Made by a program: the position numbers and the translations under genes
The notes under the pieces: generated by a model
Seen by the model: the letters and a program-made list of their open reading frames with translations, nothing else
What the model was told of the DNA's origin: nothing
The model's database searches: none
Origin: an uncultured Nocardioides sp.
Lineage (GTDB): Bacteria > Actinomycetota > Actinomycetes > Propionibacteriales > Nocardioidaceae
Assembly (NCBI RefSeq): GCF_947489365.1
Contig: NZ_CANLDB010000008.1
Coordinates: 62,001-126,000, forward strand
Reading direction: 5' to 3'
DNA length: 64,000 bases
Part shown: positions 1 through 7,606 of the stretch, in pieces
Numbering within the stretch: position 1 is the first letter of the stretch
Layout of the letters: each line of letters starts with the position of its first letter

Positions 1-693
1 GTGGTCGCGGCCGAGGTTGGTGAAGCAGGCGACGTCGAACACGACCCCGTCGACGCGACCGAGGACGAGGGCGTGGCTGGAGACCTCCATCAGGCACACC
101 TCGACGCCCTCCTCGACCATCAGCGCGAGCAGGGCGAACAGGTCGGGGGCCTCGGGGGTGGTGAGCTTCGTCGACAGGTCACGGCCACCCACCCGGGTGC
201 CGACGGTGCCGATGGCCGCGGCGCGCACTCCGGCCGCCTCGAGCGCGGACAGGGCGAGGCGGGTGGTGGTGGTCTTGCCCTGGGTGCCGGTGACCGCGAC
301 GAGGCGGATCCGGCCGGCGGGGTCGCCGTACACGCGGGCGGCGAGGGCACCGAGCAGGCGGCGGGGGTCGTCCACGACGACCACGGGTACGGCCCCGTCG
401 GCGACGTCGCCCGGCAGGCGCCGCAGGCCCTCGGCGTCGGTGAGGACGGCGACCGCCCCGGCGGCCAGCGCCGCGGGCGCGTGGTCGGCGCCGTGGGCAC
501 GGGCGCCCGGCAGGGCGGCGTACAGGTCGCCGGGCAGGACCCGGGAGGTGGCGAGGGTCAGGCCGCCGACCCTGACGGCGGTCGCGTCACCGTGGACCTC
601 GACGGTGCCCGCCCCGTCCTCCAGCGCCGCCACGAGGTCCCCCAGCGGCACCGGCTCACGGTGCCTCGGCCGCGTCGCGCGCAGCGTCTCCAC
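1..693 (-). CDS. murE: MurE, UDP-MurNAc-tripeptide synthetase (N-terminal part; gene runs off the window)
   Basis: Adds the third amino acid, by family meso- or LL-diaminopimelate, to UDP-MurNAc-L-Ala-D-Glu in the cytoplasm. The visible 231 residues hold the N-terminal UDP-binding domain (about 1-125) and the start of the central ATPase domain with the Mur-ligase P-loop TGTQGKTTTT at about 135-144 (Gln where Asn is usual), then STKLTTPE and MEVSSHAL, both typical of MurE. GTG 693 was chosen because GAGGAGG lies 5 bases upstream; an in-frame GTG at 711 has no such site. It follows ftsI on the same strand after 80 bases, as in other actinobacterial dcw clusters. The C-terminal ligase domain with the DAP-recognition motif is outside the window, so substrate choice cannot be read. 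Confidence 0.95.
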   Translation of the reverse strand, partial: METLRATRPRHREPVPLGDLVAALEDGAGTVEVHGDATAVRVGGLTLATSRVLPGDLYAALPGARAHGADHAPAALAAGAVAVLTDAEGLRRLPGDVADGAVPVVVVDDPRRLLGALAARVYGDPAGRIRLVAVTGTQGKTTTTRLALSALEAAGVRAAAIGTVGTRVGGRDLSTKLTTPEAPDLFALLALMVEEGVEVCLMEVSSHALVLGRVDGVVFDVACFTNLGRDH

Positions 694-773
694 CCGATCC
701 TCCTCGACCACCCGGCGAGGCTATCGGCCCCGGGCGCCGCACCCCGGCACCCGCGCCCGTGACGTGGGGTCGC

Positions 774-2531
774 TCACCACTCGATGGGGAGCTCGGCGGG
801 GCTGGAGTTGGTCGGCGGGACGGAGTAGTGGCGCAGCAGCTGCCCCATGATCGAGGAGAACGCCGGACCGCCGACCGACCCGCCGCCCCCGCCGTTGCGG
901 GGGTTCTGCACGGCGACGTAGACGGTGAAGCGGGGGTCGTCGGCCGGGGCGAAGCCGCCGAACGACACGGTCAGCGTGCCGTCGTAGCAGTTGCACTCGT
1001 CGTTGGCGCGCTGCGCCGTGCCGGTCTTGCCGGCGACCCGGTAGCCCGGGACCGCCGCCCCGGGGGCGACGCCGGTCTCGGGGTCCACGACCTGCTCGAG
1101 GACGTCGGACGTCTGGCGGGCGGCGACCTCGGAGACGACCCGACGGCGCTCGACCTCGTCGGTGCCGACCTCGTCGCCCGCGGCGGTGGTGGCCGAGCCC
1201 CGGACCAGGCTGGGGCTGACGTACACGCCGCCGTTCGCGATGGCGTTGATCCCCGCCGTCATCTGCAGCGCGTTCACCGACACCGACTGGCCGAAGGCGA
1301 TGCGGTCGGCGGCCATGGGGGTCCAGACCTCGCCGTCGGGGAGCGGCAGGGTCGACTCCCCGCCCACCCCGACACCGGTCGGGGCCCCCTCGCCGAACCC
1401 GACGAGGTAGTCGTGGAGCCGCTCGGGGTCCATCCGCCGGGCGGCGAGGACGGTGCCGATGTTGGACGACTGGGAGATCGCGCCGGCGACGGTGAGCCGC
1501 AGCGTGTCGTGGTCCCAGTAGTCGCCGATCACGGTGTCGCCGCTCTCGAGCTCGGACGGCACGGTGATCCGCGTGGTCGGGGTGACCTCCTCGGCGTCCA
1601 GCAGCGAGGCGAGGGTGAGCGCCTTCTGGACCGAGCCCGGCTCGTAGACGTCGCTCAGCGCGCGCGAGCCCAGGTCGGCCTTGTCCGACAGCAGCGGCTG
1701 GGACGCGTCGAAGGTGGGGTGGTCGGCCAGGGCGAGGATCTCCCCCGAGCGGGTGTCCTGGACGATCGCGACCCCCGAGTCGGCGTCGGCACCCTCGACG
1801 GCGTTACGCAGGGCCCGCTGGACGAACCACTGGACGTCGCGGTCGATGGTCAGCGTGAGGTCCTCGCCGTCGACCGGGTCGACGGTGCTGGTCTCCCCCA
1901 GCGGGATCCGGTTGCCGCCGCCGGTGGAGTAGCGCGCCTCGCCGTCGGTGCCGTGCAGCATCGACTCGAACGTCAGCTCCAGACCGGCGCGGGGCTCACC
2001 CTCGGCGCCCATGAAGCCGACGAGGTTCGCGGCGACGTCGCCCGCGGGGTAGTCGCGGACCGGGTCCTCCTCGAGGCTGAGGCCGTCGAACCCGGCGTCC
2101 TCGACGGCCTCGAGGGTCTCGTTGGCGACGGTGGACGGCACCCGGCGGGCGACGTAGCGGAACTGGTAGCGCTGGTCGCGGACCTGGGTGAGGGTGTCGA
2201 AGTAGTCGACGTCGAGGCGGTCGGCGAGCAGCCGGGCCAGCTCGGGGGCGGCGTCCTCGTCGACCAGCTGCGGGTTGACGACGACCATCATCCCGTCGAC
2301 CGAGCTCGCCAGCGCGACACCGTTGCGGTCGAGGATCTCGCCGCGCTGGGCGGGCAGGACCGCGTCGACCGTGCCCTCGGCGGCGGCCATCTCGGCGTAC
2401 GAGTCGGGGTCCACGCCCTGCAGCTGCACCAGGCGGGCTCCGAGGACGGAGAGCGCCATCGCGATCACGACCATCGCGACGCGCAGGCGGAGGACCGACT
2501 GACCTCGCAGGCTCGGACGGGCTCGGCTCAC
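774..2531 (-). CDS. ftsI: FtsI/PbpB, division-specific class B penicillin-binding protein
   Basis: Septal peptidoglycan transpeptidase, 585 residues. One N-terminal membrane segment (about 16-36) anchors it; a class B dimerisation domain with RGEILDRNG at 63-71 follows. The transpeptidase domain carries all three motifs: SVQK with catalytic Ser300, SSN at 355-357 and KTG at 502-504. Length and order match actinobacterial FtsI (Rv2163c family). The start overlaps the stop of the ftsL-like gene by four bases (ATGA), so translation is probably coupled. Expected partners are FtsL, FtsW and FtsZ; FtsW and FtsZ would lie beyond the left edge. Confidence 0.96.
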   Translation of the reverse strand: MSRARPSLRGQSVLRLRVAMVVIAMALSVLGARLVQLQGVDPDSYAEMAAAEGTVDAVLPAQRGEILDRNGVALASSVDGMMVVVNPQLVDEDAAPELARLLADRLDVDYFDTLTQVRDQRYQFRYVARRVPSTVANETLEAVEDAGFDGLSLEEDPVRDYPAGDVAANLVGFMGAEGEPRAGLELTFESMLHGTDGEARYSTGGGNRIPLGETSTVDPVDGEDLTLTIDRDVQWFVQRALRNAVEGADADSGVAIVQDTRSGEILALADHPTFDASQPLLSDKADLGSRALSDVYEPGSVQKALTLASLLDAEEVTPTTRITVPSELESGDTVIGDYWDHDTLRLTVAGAISQSSNIGTVLAARRMDPERLHDYLVGFGEGAPTGVGVGGESTLPLPDGEVWTPMAADRIAFGQSVSVNALQMTAGINAIANGGVYVSPSLVRGSATTAAGDEVGTDEVERRRVVSEVAARQTSDVLEQVVDPETGVAPGAAVPGYRVAGKTGTAQRANDECNCYDGTLTVSFGGFAPADDPRFTVYVAVQNPRNGGGGGSVGGPAFSSIMGQLLRHYSVPPTNSSPAELPIEW

Positions 2532-3172
2532 CGGGTGGCTCCTCCCCGGCGTCCACGGGCGGTGCCGTCGTCGCCGCGGTCACGGTCGCGGTCGCGGGCG
2601 CCGCGGTCGGCGCCCCGTGGGTCATTCCTAGACCCCCGGGCGTCCCCCGCGCCGCCACGCGAGCCCGTGTCGCCCACCTGGTTCTGCTCGGCGGGCGGGT
2701 CGACGTACGTCGGGGCGGGGTCGAGGACCCCGGGCCGGGCCTGGGGCTGCGGCTCGATGGGCATGCCGTCGGCGGCGGTCGCGGGGGTGCAGGGCCCGCT
2801 GGTGGCGCCGTCGGCCAGGGAGAGGAAGCAGGTGCTGCGACCGACGACCATGCCCGCGTCGCGGGCGGCCCGCGCCACCCGCTGCGGGTCGCGGAGGCCC
2901 TCCAGCTCCATCTGGAGCTTCTGCTCCCGGGCGGCGAGGGTGCCCGCGTGCCGCTCGAGGGCGCTCGCCGCGAAGGAGGCCTGCTGCATGGAGGTGTTGA
3001 ACAGGAGCAGGCCGACGACGCCGCCCAGGGCGACGAGGGCGACCACCACGACGAAGGGCACCTTCGGCGGTCGCGGGCGGCGGCGGGGCGCCAGGCGCAG
3101 CGGGGGCCGCGTGCGGCGGGGCTCGCGCGCCTCGCGGGGGTGCGGGTCGGGGAGACGGAGCGGACTGCTCAT
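2528..3172 (-). CDS. ftsL: FtsL-like bitopic division protein with a long charged tail
   Basis: Small division protein between rsmH and ftsI, the standard FtsL position (compare Rv2164c). 214 residues: basic Pro/Arg-rich cytoplasmic N-terminus (1-38), one hydrophobic segment (about 40-60), a short coiled-coil stretch (about 65-100, LERHAGTLAAREQKLQMELE) and then a low-complexity tail. The last 50 residues are Arg/Asp/Gly-rich. By FtsL topology this tail would be outside the membrane. Usual FtsL proteins are nearer 100-130 residues, so the tail is an extension. It overlaps both neighbours by four bases. Function is assigned mainly from position and architecture because FtsL sequences diverge strongly. 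Confidence 0.8.
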   Translation of the reverse strand: MSSPLRLPDPHPREAREPRRTRPPLRLAPRRRPRPPKVPFVVVVALVALGGVVGLLLFNTSMQQASFAASALERHAGTLAAREQKLQMELEGLRDPQRVARAARDAGMVVGRSTCFLSLADGATSGPCTPATAADGMPIEPQPQARPGVLDPAPTYVDPPAEQNQVGDTGSRGGAGDARGSRNDPRGADRGARDRDRDRGDDGTARGRRGGATR

Positions 3173-4209
3173 CGGGCACCTCCGGGGGCGCGTTGCTGAG
3201 AGCGGGAGGAACCGGTCGGTCGGACACGCTCGACCGCCCGCAGGCGGACGCTGGCGGCGCGGGGGTTCGTGGCCCGCTCGGCGGGGTCGGCCTGCTCGGC
3301 GCCGCGGGTGACGGCGACCATCGACGGCTCGAGCTCGGGCGGCACGACGGGGAGGTCGTGCGGGGCGGTGCTGGTCGTGGCGGCGCTGAATGCGCGCTTG
3401 ACCAGGCGGTCCTCCAGCGAGTGGTAGGACTCCACGACCACGCGGCCACCGACGCCGACGGCCTCGAGCGCGGCCGGCAGCACGCGGCCCAGGCCGCCGA
3501 GCTCGTCGTTGACCTCCATGCGGAGCGCCTGGAAGGTGCGCTTCGCCGGGTGGCCCCCGGTCCGGCGGGCCGGCGCCGGGATGACGTCGTACAGCAGCTC
3601 GACGAGGCGCCCGGAGGAGGCGAAGGGCTCGGTCGCGCGCTCGCGCACCACCGCCTCGGCGATGCGGCGGGCGAACTTCTCCTCCCCGAAGTGCGACAGC
3701 ACGCGGGAGAGGTCCTTCGCGTCGTAGGTGTTGAGGACGTCGGCCGCGGTGACGCCACCGGTGGGGTCCATGCGCATGTCCAGCGGCGAGTCGGCGCGGT
3801 AGGCGAACCCGCGGTCGAGCCGGTCGAGCTGCATCGAGGAGACGCCGAGGTCCAGGAGGACCGCGTCCACGGTGCGCAGGCCGAGGTCGTCGAGGACGTC
3901 GGCGAGCTGGTCGTAGGTGGCGTGCACGCCGGTGAAGCGGTCGCCGTACGACGCGAGCCGCGCCCCGGCCCGCTCGAGGGCGGCCGGGTCGCGGTCGATG
4001 CCGACGACGCGCGCCGTGGGGCAGGCCTCGAGGACGGCGGCCGTGTGGCCGCCCAGGCCCAGCGTGCCGTCGACCAGGGTCGCGCCGTCGTGGGTCAGGG
4101 CGGGCGCGAGGAGCTCGACGACCCGGGCGAGCATGACGGGCTCGTGGGTCGCGCCCGAGCCTGCGTCCGCCCCGTCGTCCGCTCCCTGGGGGGACACCGG
4201 CTCGGTCAC
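3169..4209 (-). CDS. rsmH: RsmH, 16S rRNA (cytosine(1402)-N4)-methyltransferase
   Basis: Methylates N4 of C1402 in the decoding centre of 16S rRNA using S-adenosylmethionine. 346 residues. The SAM-binding loop GTLGLGGH lies at about 48-55, preceded by HEPVMLARVVELL, the usual RsmH N-terminal block. Further family blocks include LLDLGVSSMQLD, RGFAYRADSPLDMRMDP and SYHSLEDRLVKRAF. The GTG start sits five bases after the stop of the 49-residue miniprotein and has only a weak ribosome site, which suggests coupled translation. A 15-20 residue acidic/Ser-rich N-terminal extension precedes the conserved part, so a later start is not excluded. Confidence 0.95.
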   Translation of the reverse strand: MTEPVSPQGADDGADAGSGATHEPVMLARVVELLAPALTHDGATLVDGTLGLGGHTAAVLEACPTARVVGIDRDPAALERAGARLASYGDRFTGVHATYDQLADVLDDLGLRTVDAVLLDLGVSSMQLDRLDRGFAYRADSPLDMRMDPTGGVTAADVLNTYDAKDLSRVLSHFGEEKFARRIAEAVVRERATEPFASSGRLVELLYDVIPAPARRTGGHPAKRTFQALRMEVNDELGGLGRVLPAALEAVGVGGRVVVESYHSLEDRLVKRAFSAATTSTAPHDLPVVPPELEPSMVAVTRGAEQADPAERATNPRAASVRLRAVERVRPTGSSRSQQRAPGGAR

Positions 4210-4214
4210 GGCGA

Positions 4215-4364
4215 CTACCGGCCCAGGGACAGGACGAGGAGGAGCCCGGCGGCCAGCGCCGTCGAGGCGACCGCGGAGAAGGCCATCACGGCGAGGACGT
4301 CACGCGCCTGCTCGCGCACCCGGCGTACCGGCGGCGTGCCCTGGGGGGCCTGGCGCGTGCTCAC
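4215..4364 (-). CDS. 49-residue single-span membrane miniprotein between mraZ and rsmH
   Basis: Short open frame read directly from the sequence: GTG at 4364, TAG at 4217-4215. The product starts MSTRQAPQGTPPVRRV, has a basic N-terminal half, then one hydrophobic helix (about residues 26-46, Ala/Leu/Val-rich) and ends SLGR. A GAAGGG ribosome site lies about ten bases upstream, and the stop is five bases before rsmH. Nothing in the sequence gives a function. The position inside the dcw operon and the one-helix design suggest a division or envelope accessory peptide (inference). The alternative is an unused frame, but its clean stop/start spacing argues for a real gene. Confidence 0.65.
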   Translation of the reverse strand: MSTRQAPQGTPPVRRVREQARDVLAVMAFSAVASTALAAGLLLVLSLGR

Positions 4365-4440
4365 GATGTCTCGACCCTTCCGGTGGTGGTCCCGTCGGCG
4401 GGAGGCGCCGGTCCAGGTCCCTTGCCCGCCCGCCGGGGGT

Positions 4441-4493
4441 CCTCTGGCGCCGGGGAAGGTGCGTCAGATGACTCCTCGCGGGCGGGCCAGAGG
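4441..4493 (-). promoter_or_regulatory. 8-bp inverted repeat in the leader between mraZ and the miniprotein
   Basis: CCTCTGGC (4441-4448) and GCCAGAGG (4486-4493) are perfectly complementary with 37 bases between. They lie in the 213-base non-coding stretch between mraZ and the miniprotein, inside the expected operon transcript. This could be a stem that tunes read-through from mraZ into rsmH. Evidence is only the symmetry, which can arise by chance at this GC content. Confidence 0.3.
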
Positions 4494-4577
4494 CCTCGTC
4501 CTGCGCGTCCCGCTGTCGAGTTGTGCTGCTGGTGGTGCCGGTCCTGCTGGTGGTGCTGCGCGTGCCGTGGTGCTGGA

Positions 4578-5006
4578 TCAGATGCCGGGGAAGACCTCGT
4601 GGGCGAGCTCGGCGAACTTGGGCTCCTGCTCCGCGGAGTAGGACTCCCACGTCCGCGGGTTCCACATCTCCACGTGGTCCATCACGCCGAGGACGACGAC
4701 CTCGCGGTCGAGGGAGGCGTAGTCGCGGAGGTTCGTCGGCACGCCGACGCGCCCCTGCTTGTCGGGGACCTGCTCGTGGCCGCCGGTGAAGAGCATCCGC
4801 ACGTAGCCGCGGACCTCGGGGTTGGTCATGGACGCCTCACGGAGGCGGACGGCCTTGGCCTCGAGCTGTGCCGACGTCTGGAGCTCGATGCAGCGCTCCT
4901 GCCCCTTCGTCATCACCACTCCCCCCGCGAACGCGTCCCTGAACTTCGCCGGGAGGATCAGCCGGCCCTTGTCGTCGAGCTTGGGTGCGAAGGTTCCGAT
5001 GAACAT
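4578..5006 (-). CDS. mraZ: MraZ, transcriptional regulator of the dcw cluster
   Basis: AbrB-fold DNA-binding protein that binds spaced direct repeats in its own promoter and controls the division/cell-wall cluster. 142 residues, the usual length, with two SpoVT/AbrB-like halves: MFIGTFAPKLDDKGRLILP at the N-terminus and the second repeat around EQVPDKQGRVGVPTNLRDYASL. The ATG at 5006 is preceded by a GGGGGG stretch and gives the canonical MFIGT start; an in-frame GTG six codons upstream (5024) is possible but not family-like. It is first in a minus-strand operon leading to rsmH, ftsL, ftsI and murE. Its promoter carries six phased repeats (separate entry). Confidence 0.95.
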   Translation of the reverse strand: MFIGTFAPKLDDKGRLILPAKFRDAFAGGVVMTKGQERCIELQTSAQLEAKAVRLREASMTNPEVRGYVRMLFTGGHEQVPDKQGRVGVPTNLRDYASLDREVVVLGVMDHVEMWNPRTWESYSAEQEPKFAELAHEVFPGI

Positions 5007-5020
5007 CGAACCCCCCGTTC

Positions 5021-5074
5021 CCACGATCCTCCACTGCGCTCCACTCTAACCCACTTTCCTCCACCTGCAACCAC
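5021..5074 (-). promoter_or_regulatory. Six 10-bp-phased GTGG boxes (probable MraZ operator) over the mraZ promoter
   Basis: CCAC (GTGG on the mraZ strand) begins at 5021, 5031, 5041, 5051, 5061 and 5071, an exact 10-bp period with no gaps. MraZ of E. coli is known to bind TGGG-type direct repeats with a 10-bp period in its own promoter, so this is the expected operator in longer form. The boxes cover the promoter elements and the leader, which fits autorepression. Further C-rich blocks with the same 10-base rhythm (5081-5110) look like degenerate boxes. Confidence 0.8.
5043..5070 (-). promoter_or_regulatory. mraZ promoter (-35 and -10)
   Basis: On the minus strand TTGCAG (5070-5065) and TAGAGT (5048-5043) are separated by 16 bases, a good match to an actinobacterial housekeeping promoter. 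The start of transcription would be near 5036, giving a leader of about 30 bases. Both hexamers are interleaved with the GTGG boxes. Confidence 0.6.
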
Positions 5075-5202
5075 ATCCGACCCCTTTCCCCGCCTTTCCG
5101 CGCCTTTTCGCGCCCGCGCACGGCAGCGACCCGCGAACCGGGGACGCCCGGGACGGCCTCCCGGGCCCGACGTGGGGCCGACCAGGACGCCGTACGGGCG
5201 GG

Positions 5203-5262
5203 GTGGAGGGAAGTGGAGGGACGGGAGCCCACCGGGTGGAGGCAGGTGGAGGGACCGGGTGG
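5203..5262 (+). promoter_or_regulatory. GTGGAGG-type repeats upstream of the MoxR operon
   Basis: GTGG occurs at 5203, 5213, 5236, 5246 and 5259 on the plus strand; the first four form two pairs each spaced exactly 10 bp. Four of them are GTGGAGG, the same extended form as two of the mraZ boxes. They lie just upstream of a TACGGT -10 box. They could let MraZ act on the divergent MoxR operon (inference). Confidence 0.45.
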
Positions 5263-5273
5263 GGCGGGCCGAC

Positions 5274-5279
5274 TACGGT
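5274..5279 (+). promoter_or_regulatory. -10 box of the MoxR operon
   Basis: TACGGT fits the TANNNT actinobacterial -10 element. It leaves a leader of about 20 bases that contains the AGGAGAGG ribosome site before GTG 5308. No clear -35 is visible; the GTGGAGG repeats take that place. Confidence 0.5.
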
Positions 5280-5307
5280 GGTGTCCTCACCCACAGGAGA
5301 GGGACCA

Positions 5308-6327
5308 GTGACCCGACCGGAAGCGGCCGAGAGCGACACGATGCGGCACCAGGCCGGCGCGCCGCCGGACCGCAGCGGCGACATCGCGACCCTCGTCTCC
5401 GTCGTGGAGCGCATCCGCGCCAACGTGGAGCGCGTCATCGAGGGCAAGCCGGACGTCGTGGCGTCCGCGATCACCGTCCTGCTCGCCGAGGGTCACCTGC
5501 TGGTCGAGGACGTGCCCGGCGTCGGCAAGACGATGCTCAGCAAGACGCTGGCGCGCAGCATCGACGCGAGCGTGCGGCGCATCCAGTTCACGCCGGACCT
5601 GCTGCCCTCCGACGTCACGGGCGTCTCGGTGTTCAACCAGGAGACCCGCTCGTTCGAGTTCCGCCCCGGCGGGATCTTCGCCAACCTCGTCGTCGGAGAC
5701 GAGATCAACCGCGCCTCCCCCAAGACGCAGTCCGCCCTGCTGGAGTGCATGGAGGAGCGCCAGGTCACCGTCGACGGGACGACGTACCCCCTGCAGGCGC
5801 CCTTCATGGTCGTGGCCACGCAGAACCCGGTGGAGATGGAGGGCACCTACCCCCTCCCCGAGGCGCAGCGCGACCGCTTCATGGCGCGGGTGTCCATGGG
5901 CTACCCGGTCGAGGCCGCAGAGCTCGCGATGCTCGAGCACCACACGTCCGCCGACCCGCTCGACGACCTCGAGCCGGTCGCCGACGCGGCGGAGATCCGC
6001 AAGCTGGTCGGCATCGTCGGCGGCGTGTACGCCGCCCCCGCCGTGCAGCGGTACGTCGTCGCGCTCACCACCGCCACCCGCGCCTCCCGCGAGCTGACCC
6101 TCGGCGCCTCGCCCCGGGCGTCGCTGCACCTGCTGCGCGCGGCGAAGGCCCGCGCGGCGATGGCCGGCCGGGACTACGTGCTGCCCGACGACGTCCGCGA
6201 CCTCGCCGAGCGCGTGCTCGCCCACCGCCTGCTGCCCTCGGTCGAGGCCACGATGGCGGGTCGGGGCACCTCCGAGGTCCTGCGCGGGCTGCTGGCCGAG
6301 GTGCCGGTCCCCGAGCCCGGCCGCTGA
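5308..6327 (+). CDS. MoxR-family AAA+ ATPase
   Basis: MoxR AAA+ ATPases act as chaperones that mature or activate partner complexes, typically encoded next to DUF58 and transglutaminase proteins as here. 339 residues: Walker A GVGKTML near residue 70, Walker B VVGDEINRASPKTQSALLE with sensor 1 ATQNPVEMEGTYPLPEAQRDRF, and a C-terminal lid with SPRASLHLLRAAKARA. The GTG at 5308 was chosen for its AGGAGAGG site eight bases upstream; the first conserved residues start well after it. It is the first gene of a three-gene operon divergent from mraZ. The substrate is unknown. Confidence 0.93.
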   Translation: MTRPEAAESDTMRHQAGAPPDRSGDIATLVSVVERIRANVERVIEGKPDVVASAITVLLAEGHLLVEDVPGVGKTMLSKTLARSIDASVRRIQFTPDLLPSDVTGVSVFNQETRSFEFRPGGIFANLVVGDEINRASPKTQSALLECMEERQVTVDGTTYPLQAPFMVVATQNPVEMEGTYPLPEAQRDRFMARVSMGYPVEAAELAMLEHHTSADPLDDLEPVADAAEIRKLVGIVGGVYAAPAVQRYVVALTTATRASRELTLGASPRASLHLLRAAKARAAMAGRDYVLPDDVRDLAERVLAHRLLPSVEATMAGRGTSEVLRGLLAEVPVPEPGR

Positions 6328-6337
6328 GGACGGGAGC

Positions 6338-7606
6338 GTGCGTGAGGCCCTGGCGGGACTGACGGTCCGCGGGCGCGCCTTCGTCGCGGCCGGCCTGACC
6401 GCGGTGCTGTGCGCCGTGGTGCTGGGGCAGTCCGCGTTGGTGCGGGTCGGCGTCCTCGTCGCCCTGCTGCCGCTGCTCGCGGCGTTCGCCATCGGCCGCA
6501 GCCGCTACCGCCTGACGCTCGAGCGCACCGTCACGCCGTCCACCCTCACCGTCGGCGAGGCCGCCCGCGTCGACCTGCTGCTGGTCAACGAGGGCCGCAC
6601 CCCCACCGGGGTGCTGCTGCTGGAGGACCACGTGCCGCACGCGCTCGGCTCCCGCCCCCGGTTCGTGCTCGAGGGCATCGGGCACGGCTGGCGGCGCCAC
6701 GTCTCCTACCCCGTGCGTCCAGGCGTGCGGGGCCGCTACCCCGTCGGCCCCATGGACGTGCGGGTCAGCGACCCCTTCGGCCTCGTCGAGGTGGGCCGGT
6801 CGTTCCGGTCCGAGACGTCGCTGGTCGTCGTCCCCGCGGTCGTCCCGCTGGCCCCGGTCGCCCTCGGCGGGCAGTGGACGGGCGCCGGTGACGAGCGCCC
6901 CCGCTCCTTCGCCACCGGCAGCGCCGAGGACGTCACGGTGCGCGACTACCGCGTCGGGGACGACCTGCGCCGCGTCCACTGGCGCAGCTCGGCCCGGGCG
7001 GGCGAGCTGATGGTGCGCCGCGAGGAGCAGCCCTGGCAGCCCCGGGCCACGGTGATGGTCGACGACCGTGCCCGCGCGCACCGCGGGCAGGGTGCGGCGT
7101 CCTCGCTCGAGCTGTCCGTCGCGGCGGCCGCCTCGGTGGCCGTGCACCTGACCCGCCGGGGCTACATGGTGCGGCTGGTGACCGCCGCGGGCGAGCACCC
7201 GGGTGCCGGCTGGCACGACCGCACGGGCACCACCGACTCGACCGCGCTGCTGGAGGCCCTCGCCGTGCTCACCCCGACCTCCCGCGTCGACCTCGACACC
7301 TCCTGGCTCACCGACAGCGCTCGGGGCGGCATCCTCGTCGCGCTCCTCGGCGGCTCCGAGCCCGGCGACGCGCCCGTGCTGCGCCGGATGCGGCACCACG
7401 CCGGGACCGCCGTGGCGCTGCCGGTCGACCTGTCGGCCTGGGGGGACGGCACCGACGGGCGCCCGGCGTCCCCGACCCGGGCCGTGCTGGCGAGCCAGGG
7501 CTGGCGGCTCTCCGAGCTGTGGCCCGCCGAGACCGTCGACGTCGCCTGGGCCCGCCTGGCCCACCCGTCCGCGACGAGCGCGCCCCTGACGGGACTCGCA
7601 CGATGA
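6338..7606 (+). CDS. DUF58 (VWA-like) membrane protein
   Basis: 422 residues. Two closely spaced hydrophobic segments at the N-terminus (about 8-45), a beta-rich region with LTVGEAARVDLLLVNEG, and the DUF58 core around RDYRVGDDLRRVHWRSSARAGELMVRREEQ (about 205-235). DUF58 proteins have a von Willebrand A-like fold and are coupled with MoxR ATPases; their biochemical role is not settled. It starts ten bases after moxR and its stop overlaps the next start (ATGA), so the three genes are one unit. Confidence 0.9.
   Translation: MREALAGLTVRGRAFVAAGLTAVLCAVVLGQSALVRVGVLVALLPLLAAFAIGRSRYRLTLERTVTPSTLTVGEAARVDLLLVNEGRTPTGVLLLEDHVPHALGSRPRFVLEGIGHGWRRHVSYPVRPGVRGRYPVGPMDVRVSDPFGLVEVGRSFRSETSLVVVPAVVPLAPVALGGQWTGAGDERPRSFATGSAEDVTVRDYRVGDDLRRVHWRSSARAGELMVRREEQPWQPRATVMVDDRARAHRGQGAASSLELSVAAAASVAVHLTRRGYMVRLVTAAGEHPGAGWHDRTGTTDSTALLEALAVLTPTSRVDLDTSWLTDSARGGILVALLGGSEPGDAPVLRRMRHHAGTAVALPVDLSAWGDGTDGRPASPTRAVLASQGWRLSELWPAETVDVAWARLAHPSATSAPLTGLAR

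Noticed and set aside
759..3311. An 850-residue plus-strand frame opposite ftsI and the ftsL-like gene
   Set aside because: Antisense shadow; the minus-strand genes carry complete penicillin-binding motifs.
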